Shown in pieces: positions 55,950-64,000 of a stretch of DNA of 64,000 nucleotides. The stretch's first letter is position 1. The number at the start of each line of letters is the position of its first letter. A program made the translations under genes and the position numbers. The DNA is from Acanthaster planci. Its lineage: Eukaryota; Echinodermata; Asteroidea; Valvatida; Acanthasteridae. The notes under the pieces were generated by a model. The model ran no database searches and was not told the DNA's origin. It was given only the letters and a program-made list of their open reading frames with translations. The stretch lies in assembly GCF_001949145.1 (NCBI RefSeq), contig NW_019091544.1, forward strand, positions 257,847-321,846, written 5' to 3'.

Positions 55950-58438
55950 TGCTGGTATTTTCTGCTGCGGGCAACAAAGACTGAATGGAACACTAAAGGC
56001 TGACTGTGGTCATCAAAAGAGATCTTGTATAATGGGGAGCTGATCATCTTCCTGTTGAACCAAGGTCCTGACTGATGTCATGCAGCGTGTATCCAATGTA
56101 CTTTTTGTACCCACACGTAGCAATAAGAATGGAGGTACATGTAACTACATGTATTTACCATTCTCCTGGGAGGAAAGAGACAAGTGGGGATTATAAATTT
56201 GACCTGTCTAACCAAAGACAATATTTAACTAAAAGCTTGAACCCACAAACTCTCTTTCTCCTAGATCAGAATTCAGTACTTGTATGTCGATAGATCTTTC
56301 TATATATTTTGCACTCCACAATTACCACGCTGGCACACTGTTCCTTGTCTGTCCTTGTTCATATTGTGTGATGTTGTATCATTGTAATGCAGAATTTGTT
56401 TAAAGTCTACATGTCGTCGTGCGCCCGGAAGATCGTAAGCGCTTACAACCTTTTGCCAGGAAGCATAATCGCCGCCAAAAAAATTTTCCCGGAAAAAGGA
56501 CGTATGTAAGTGTAAGGAGGATGATTGCAATCTTCTACATGTACAATAACTTCAGTTCCCTCCCCCTGGAAAATGATTTTTTTTTAAGCTGGACCCTCCC
56601 CCTGGTAAGGTAACATCATTCTTACAGTAATTAGACCCTTGAACAAAGAGCCCCTTTGATTTAGCACCATGTGCTCAGCATTCCCTCTAGACCCACCTGC
56701 AGTTTGCAGACTGGCAGTGAAGAGCACACACCACATTTTTATGAGTTCTCAGCCCCTCGCTTAGTCTGCCGTTTTATTCGGTTGTCAAAGCTGTTGTGTT
56801 TATTATTTTGCAACCCTCTTATATGCTGTGTTGGCTTTTGGTTACTTTAAGTTTTGCTTGTGGTTAGGTTTTTCATTTTTTTGTTGAAATAGATTCATTT
56901 TTTTGCTTGTATTCAGTGCTCGACTTTAAATGTTTTTGAATCCACGCTCCTATTTCTTTTGACCAGCAAAGTTTCATTGGCATCCAATTTTTTTGTAGTT
57001 TGACGTAGTTTCATTAAGTTTCATTTAATCTAGTCCCATTCTGTCCAGACATCACACTGGTTCTTCAATTTTTTTGAATCACCAAATTGATTGAGTTTCC
57101 TTTTTTTTATATCGTTGTTTGAATTCTGTTGAGCATTGCCCCTAAGCAATAAATTTTGGGATTACCTTTTTTTGGTTTTGTTTCCTCCTTTCTCTAAAAT
57201 TTGCGGTCGTTTGCCTCCACCTAATTTTCCTTGCGACTCCTCCCTACCCGATCAAATTTGAATTTTTTTTTAGCGAGTTCCCCAAATTCTGGTTTGTTTT
57301 TTTGTTTATTTAGACTTAGTTTAGGGTGCCATTTTTCCGTGCTACATATGCAACTGTTTTATTTAAATGAAATATAAAGATTTCTTTGCAATTAGTTCCA
57401 AAACAATTTCCCAAAACTGCGGGGTTCATCGTCCGCCGCACTCTCACTCCCACGATCGACGAACCACTTCTGGGTAGTGGAGGCTACATATGTGTACTGT
57501 ACATGTACTGTAGGGGCCTAGCCTACATCTCCATACATACAAAACCATGACAACTGTGGAAGGAGAGTCAGAATGTCACAGTTTTTCCTGGAGTTCAATT
57601 ATAGTTCAAAGTATAAGTTATAGTAAGTCACAAAAATTTCTGCCTCCCCACCCAGTATCTTACATTTTACATGTACTTGGTTACCTGTACTGTACAGCGC
57701 CGGTGAGCCGCGCCGCACCTCACGTGCACGCGCCGCACACCGATGACTAATCACATGACACCCACACACATGACACATGGTCTGATCTTTGGGATAGCGG
57801 CTGGTTGACGATTTCTTGTAAATAAAGGGATCGATCACTACTGTGATTGGCTCTGGTCATCCATAATTTAAGTTACTTTACACAAGTCAAATTTGCTCCA
57901 ATAAACCCATACATAGAACTATGGCTGAGTAATAAATGTGATTAAAAGTTGTGAAAAAAAGGAATATAAAAAAATTGTTACACTTAAAACTGACCGACAT
58001 ATTCACAGGAAACTTTTGCCGACACGTTTACGACCATGCATGGTACATGTAAGTTTCTGGAGTGATTTCTATTTTTATATTGATGGAAACTAGCTCTTGT
58101 CTAGGTCCCTGTCTTCAGTTCCATGAACAGTCACAGAGTCAGCACGACTACAGACATAATAGATAGAGACCGCAGTACTTGAATACAATCATTGTGCTTT
58201 CGTTGAAACGTAACACCACTAGCACTGAACACATGAAAACATAGATCATTAGATGAGCATATGTACATACCACATGTACATGTCGACACACGCCCACACC
58301 CCTGTGTTAGATATCTTGCTAAAAGTCATATTTATGACCCATTAACTCTTTGTTTTCAAGTTTATATATTGCTGCAACTGATCGGAGTGCCACGACGCTG
58401 TTTCAGTGGAACTTTTTGCCCAAAGATCAACGAAAGAT
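55950..58438. other. Region between divergent VCPKMT and NPC1
   Basis: About 2.5 kb separate the two start codons. No gene is supported. A T-rich stretch (about 56750-57400) looks like old retroelement sequence. Promoters of both genes should lie within it. Confidence 0.5.
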
Positions 58439-61400
58439 ATGGAGCGTCGGCTGTTCTTGGTAACCTTGTTGATGTCCGTGACGGTTTTTGTGCAGGTACA
58501 TGATTTACAGTCATGACAGTAGAAGTTAGAACTATATCAGAACTACATTATGGAGGCCTATTCTACCCCCACTTCCAGAACTGTGGGGTCCGTCACCACC
58601 CCGTTTATGGGAACGGGCATTCTGGGGTAGGCCTAGAGTATGCTAGTACTACTGTAGTACTAGTACATGTAGATAGCCCCACTATTTGCACTGACTAGTG
58701 TGGCACGGATTGTCACTCCTGCTCCATCCACATTCGTATATGCAATATATAGCCACACATTCGTATATGCAATATATAGCCACACATTCGTATATGCAAT
58801 ATATAGCCACACATTCGTATATGCAATATATAGCCACACATTCGTATATGCAATATATAGCCACACATTCGTATATGCAATTTCATGTCGGCGTTCTGAA
58901 CATTTTCGGTGCACCCACTTATCATTGTGGGCACAATTTCTTTTGCATACAAAGATGATCCTTAGCCTCTCTGCTTTCTTAGTGCCATTTATTGAATGAT
59001 TTCTTTTACGGTGTTCTGGTATTTTCCAGTCTTGTTGCCTTCACCCATTCAATCTCACAGGCTCGCTCTTACAGTCGCCATCTTTAAAATAAGGTAATTG
59101 AACATTACGTAACTTGACCCCTCATCGTCTCGACGGCTGTTCCAAGACATATCTAATCTGCTGCCCAAGTTTTGGAAGAGTCCGTTGGTACATGTACATG
59201 TAGTATCTTATCACTCAGTCTGTGTATTACATTTGTAGATATGTTTTGACATGGAACAGCCGTCGAGACGATGAGGGGTCAAGTTATGTAATGTTCAATG
59301 ACGTTATTTTAAAGATGGCAACTGTGCCCTCGATGAAAATTTTCAGTACACCGACACGAAATTGCGTATACGGATGTGTGGGTAAGGATGGATCGGGAGT
59401 GAGAGTCCGTGCCACACTAGTGAGNNNNNNNNNNNNNNNNNNNNNNNNNNNNNNNNNNNNNNNNNNNNNNNNNNNNNNNNNNNNNNNNNNNNNNNNNNNN
59501 NNNNNNNNNNNNNNNNNNNNNNNNNNNNNNNNNNNNNNNNNNNNNNNNNNNNNNNNNNNNNNNNNNGTGAGTAAGGATGGATCGGGAGTGATCCTAGTGG
59601 GGCTAAGATAGTAGACTACATTGATGATAGGGCCAGCTAGCTGCAAAACTGTTGAAGACTCACTGCAAGAAATGAACTTACTGATACTGTATATTGGTAC
59701 ATTTACATGTACTTTGCAGTTTGTTAGATTTACCATAGCCCGGACTCATTTTTAATTTTTGCCTTGTTCGTTTTATTTTCCCTCTTGATTTGCTGGCACC
59801 CTCTTTTGCCGCTGCAGTTTAGCTTCAACAATAACAACATGATGAGATGTATAGCATTTGGGAATGGTGCAAAACAGTTGTTACATACATGTAGGCTATA
59901 TATTTCATTATTATATGTTAAACTTGTCACAATTTTTCTGACATGTCTGATAGCCAGCTTCGCGCTGGAATCGTACAGTAAGTAAGGCCACTTGAAAAAA
60001 GAGATAGTTTAGCATCAGTTGTATTTGCTTTTTTTTTTTAATACTTTGGTATGCATGCTGATCTGGACTGCCACATTCACGGAACGAAAGCGCCATGTTC
60101 ACTTCAGACTCGTGCACAGAAGTGCACATAACATGTGTATGTACTCAGGCTGTATGTTGTTTTGCATGCACGAGGTTTGTAGAAACTACGGGGGACAGCT
60201 AAGGACATCGGAAAAGACAACTTTTAAAGAAAAAAACACGCTGCAAGATTTTTTTAGGTGGGGGCTGATGCTAAACTAATTATTTTTTTCATATGGCCTA
60301 ATGTTGTAACGTAAGTTATGTTACATCACTTGACACCCTGTGCACAAATTGCTAGAAACTCATACTGGTCAGAATAATTTATATTTCAAGTGACCACTTC
60401 AGTATTTTCATCTTAGATTGGACATTTTTAGGCAAGTTATCGCTTTCTGATGGCTTATAATTTACCACTGCAGTAAAAAATTGTCCATAGTGATGTAACA
60501 TTTTAAAAACTAGTCTTACATGCAACCATGGTAATGGTACCTGCCTATCAAACTAGTCTTCACTTACCTGCCTACCTTTTTCTAATCGCCAGCTTTGCAC
60601 TGGCATCATACATGAAACAGTAAAGTCTCATTGTAACTGGTTCTGCAATAGAAAATTTTGACCTTTTGGGCCTTTTTTGTATCCTAATATTAATTGAAAT
60701 ATAATGTAAATATACATGCATTATGGGATGTTTGGGTGGTGGGGTGAGTGCTTGGGATTGGGGAATTTTTTTTTTTTAAAAGAAGGGGACTTTTGGAAGC
60801 TAAAAGAGGGGTGTTCCCACTTTCAACTCTCGGCCTTCATTCTCTTTGTCATACATGTACTGTACATGTACATTTTGTACCTGTTTGTCCCCGTGCCTTC
60901 ACCGGGGGGAAGGGGGGTGTGGAAATTTGTATTCACATGTACCGGGAGTTACTTACATGTACTAACTGTACGTGTACATAAGACCATTGGTGAATCCATT
61001 TAATCTTTTCATTTTGTCCTAACCATACATGGAAAATAAGCCCCTATTGTGTACCTGTATGTATGTTTTATTTTTAGGATGTCTTCCAATCTTGAGGTGT
61101 ACACATATAGGCCCCTTAAAATAATATGGCAATGGGTGGGGTGGGTTTGACCCCTAAACCTCTCTGGATCCTCGCTGTTTTATGCCTGTAAAAACCAAAG
61201 GCATCACACAAGCTGTATAGAAAAACAAAAATGAAGAACCTAATTTGGCTTGACATGACACGTCATGTCATGCATACATGTACAAAGCATCAACCCAATA
61301 CATGTAGGTATCCATTGTGATGATCTGCAAACATGCGGATTTAATCTGGCACCACCTACATGTACATACATGTACGCTTACTTACACATGAATTGATTGC

Positions 61401-64000
61401 CGAGTGCTGATGTGTGGCATGTGTATGATGGCTGTGCCAATGCCAACAGTCATACAAAGGGTTTCTCCAAGTTTCCTCTTTAGTCAAAGTATTTCCTTTC
61501 AATTTAGTTTCTGCTTTCCCCCCCTTTCTCTGTGCAGGCTTCAGATGCTATACACAAGAAGGGCTATTGCATCATGTACGGGCAGTGTGGATATCGTGAT
61601 ATCCCTGAGCATAAGTTGAATTGCTTCTACAACAAACCTGCTCCTGAGCTTGATGATCCAGAAGCTCTTGAAATTCTCCATGAACTGTGTCCTCATCTTG
61701 TCAAAAATAAGACCTTGGCCTGCTGTGATTTGAATCAGTTGAAAACATTTCTGACCCAGACCAGTCAGGCAAGGCAAATGATGAGCCGTTGCCCTTCATG
61801 TCAACGCAACTTTCTGAATCTATACTGCGCCATGACCTGTGACCCCAGTAACAGCCTGTTTGTAGATGTCACTAGCATCAAACCTGGTGTGTTTAAACAG
61901 GAAGCTAATGGCATCAATGAGTTGGAGGCTGTTGAATCTCCTCTAGATGAAGAAGTTCAAGCAGGCTTGGAAGACAACAAGCTCACCTACAAAACTAATG
62001 ATAGCATTCTCAGTATTGATTACCATGTTCAAGACGACTTTGTAGATGGCATGTATAATAGTTGTGAAAATGTCAATTTTCCAAGTTCAAATTCAAAGAT
62101 CTTTTCACTCCTTTGTGGTCAGTCAGCAAGTACCTGCACCCCCCAAAAACTGTTGGACTTCATGGGTAGTACCGACAATGGACAGACACCATTTACCATC
62201 AATTTCATAATTGATGGAGGTAACAAATCTGCTCCCCTCCCAATGGAAGCATTTAACACTTCTGTTTATCCATGTAATAAGAAAGTTGATGAGTACTCTG
62301 AACCCTGTAGTTGTCAGGATTGCATCCCATCCTGTCCACCGATTCCCCCAACAACTATAAATAACCCCCCGTTGACAATCTTTGGCATGGATGGCATCCT
62401 ATTCATCCTCATCTGCTCCTATGGTGTCTTTGTTGTCATCTTCATCTTGTTTGTGATAATCACATGGCTCATTCAGAGACGAAGACATGTTACTCATTAC
62501 AATGAACTCAGAATCAATGGCGAAGTATCTGCCGTTAGTCAACATCAAGTCTCTGAAAAAGATGTCGGCTGTAGGGAAAGAGTTGGTGCCACTTTTCACC
62601 GAAAGTTGTCTGCTGTTTTCCAGTGGTGGGGCACTATTTGTGCTCGTTACCCAGTCCCTGTGATTTTATTGGGTCTCCTGGTAGTTGGTGGGTTGAGCTC
62701 AGGCATTGCCTTCTTGAAAGTAACAACAGATCCTGTTGAGCTGTGGTCTCCTCCAGAAAGCCGCTCACGTGAGGAGAAGAGCTACTTTGATGAAAACTTT
62801 GGACCATTTTATCGCACAGAGCAAGTCATCATTACAGCTCCCAGCTACAATGTGACATATTTCCTACCATATGGACTAGGAAAGGCCAATCTTTCCTATG
62901 GCCCAGTATTAAACAAGGATGTTCTTATACAGGTTGGTTGACATATATGCATATACAAGGTGTCCACTGTTGAAGCAGTTGGCCACAAACATATATTTGT
63001 TTTACTTGTTTTTCCTCACATGGAAACAGAGTTCAAAAGTATTTTGTTTCCAAGAGCATAAAAATTGCATAGAGGTACAAATAGTCAAGGATTAAGTTAA
63101 CCATGTGGGTTGAGGAGTTTGTTGGTGTAATAAAATGTTGAATTGCACCCTGACAAGTATAGTACATGTATGTTAAGTTTGTTACTGCTGAAGGCCAGTA
63201 AGATTCAGTTTAGTGGCCATCTAAATCATAGCTCTTATCATTTACTTGATCACATTGATTTCATTCCTTTACAATTAAATGCATTTTTAATTGTACAAAA
63301 TCATCAGTTGCTTGGTTTTCCCACATGTACAAAAGTACCGAAACAAGAAAAAATGTGAAATTTCTCTTGATTTTAAAAGGTGCTGGATCTTCAGGAACAA
63401 ATTACAAGTCTCACAGCATACTATGAGAAAGAAAATCGCACCGTTGGACTTGAAGACATCTGTTTTAAGCCGGAATCCCCAACTAACACCAATTGTACAA
63501 TTTTGAGTGTACTTAACTACTGGCAAAATGATCTTGAGAAACTCAACAGTTCCATCAAAGATGAGTTCTTCACGTATGCTGACTATCACACTCATTTCTT
63601 GGCCTGTACAGCGTAAGTGCCCTTTACTTCACATAGATGTTTTTTAATCTGGATACACATGAATCATCTGTGTATTTATGACTGAATCCCTAAGAGAGCA
63701 TAAACAGACACGTACATGTATAAGCAGCTATGTTACATGTAACTGCATCCTTATTTGAGCTTAGAACCTTAACCCTGACTATCCCAAATCTATCAAAATC
63801 CATTTCCACTTGTTCATAGATTTTGATGGACAAGAGACACTTGCGATTAAGTTAGGCTAAAGCTGATGTTCTCAGCTGTTTACTTCTTGTACATGTAAGG
63901 TGAACTCTCAGTGAATTTTCAAATAAATCTCCCATCCTTTGAGAAAAAAACCTTAAACATTCTGATACATGTACTGAGGTTACTTACTCGTTTTATTATT
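58439..64000 (+). CDS. NPC1: NPC intracellular cholesterol transporter 1 (5' part)
   Basis: Exons: 58439-58495 (signal peptide, [19 protein letters not shown]), 61538-62932 and 63380-63612; the gene continues beyond the window. All joins are in phase. NPC1 exports cholesterol from late endosomes and lysosomes, receiving it from NPC2. Visible domains are: signal peptide 1-19; the cysteine-rich cholesterol-binding N-terminal domain (from [13 protein letters not shown], with [13 protein letters not shown]) to about residue 285; a proline-rich linker ([13 protein letters not shown]); TM1 at about 300-330; TM2 at about 386-412 ([17 protein letters not shown]); and the start of the middle luminal domain ([47 protein letters not shown]). 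Exon 2 is 1395 bp without interruption, where the human gene has several introns. Confidence 0.96.
58690..59424. mobile_element. Foldback element with asymmetric arms in NPC1 intron 1
   Basis: Segments of the left half are inverted in the right half: 58695-58745 with about 59357-59424 (ACTAGTGTGGCACGGA), about 58878-58912 with 59330-59362, and 59077-59147 with 59252-59325 (CCCCTCATCGTCTCGACGGC). The left arm has gained the 27-bp minisatellite and about 150 extra bases. Confidence 0.65.
58729..58881. repeat. 27-bp minisatellite, six copies
   Basis: CATTCGTATATGCAAT starts at 58731, 58758, 58785, 58812, 58839 and 58866, exactly 27 bases apart. Because 27 is a multiple of three, both strands show open 9-residue repeat frames. 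These are artefacts, not genes. Confidence 0.92.
59425..59566. other. Assembly gap (142 N) inside a repeat
   Basis: Both gap edges carry GTAAGGATGGATCGGGAGTG, so the gap probably covers an unresolved tandem array. Confidence 0.9.
60318..60470 (-). repeat. Dispersed repeat family C, copy 3
   Basis: It is inverted relative to the copies at 35866-36003 and 39917-40062, sharing CACTTGACACCCTGTGCACAAA. It lies in NPC1 intron 1. Confidence 0.6.

Noticed and set aside
58729-58881. Possible CRISPR-like array
   Set aside because: Units are head to tail with no unique spacers, and the window is an animal genome; it is a minisatellite.
58660-58999. Long open frames with 9-residue repeats on both strands
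   Set aside because: They follow directly from a 27-bp tandem repeat whose unit is divisible by three and free of stops; there is no start context or homology.

Overview
The window is a piece of a draft animal genome. It has spliced genes with GT-AG introns, is AT-rich, holds N gaps, and is dense in small transposable elements. Strong enrichment of ACATGT/TACATGTA motifs and the divergence of the protein families (a Tribbles pseudokinase, an RDM1 and a VCPKMT orthologue close to the vertebrate forms, and a multipass receptor with gustatory-receptor-like layout) suggest an invertebrate deuterostome, echinoderm-like. That placement is inference; nothing in the window proves the species.

Seven genes can be assembled by joining exons in phase. 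From left to right they are: a Tribbles-family pseudokinase (minus, 3376-5662, 3 exons, 341 aa); an alpha carbonic anhydrase (plus, about 15950-22225) with intact zinc ligands but a broken reading frame; a 473-aa multipass membrane protein that may be gustatory-receptor-like (minus, 27817-34725, 3 exons); RDM1 (minus, 37817-43358, 6 exons, 304 aa); MORN2 (plus, 43752-49001, 4 exons, 147 aa); VCPKMT/METTL21D (minus, 49881-55949, 5 exons, 225 aa); and the 5' part of NPC1 (plus, from 58439, running off the right edge).

The right-hand third is compact. RDM1 and MORN2 are head to head with 393 bp between start codons. MORN2 and VCPKMT are tail to tail with 879 bp between stop codons. VCPKMT and NPC1 are head to head about 2.5 kb apart. 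The genes do not form one pathway: they cover DNA-damage response (RDM1), membrane-associated MORN protein (MORN2), methylation of the VCP/p97 ATPase (VCPKMT), lysosomal cholesterol export (NPC1), ubiquitin-ligase/MAPK scaffolding (Tribbles), CO2 hydration (carbonic anhydrase) and probably chemosensing (the receptor).

The rest, mainly 1-3.3 kb, 6-15.7 kb, 22-27.8 kb, 30-37.8 kb and most introns, is mobile-element debris. It includes a tRNA-derived SINE-like sequence, a Tc1/mariner-type MITE with TA duplication, an 891-bp element with long nested inverted repeats, a 1.8-kb element with 12-bp terminal repeats, a 4-bp target duplication and repeated palindromic GTAAC..GTTAC motifs, a decayed Penelope-like element with a GIY-YIG remnant, several foldback elements, and several dispersed families visible as two or three copies inside this window.
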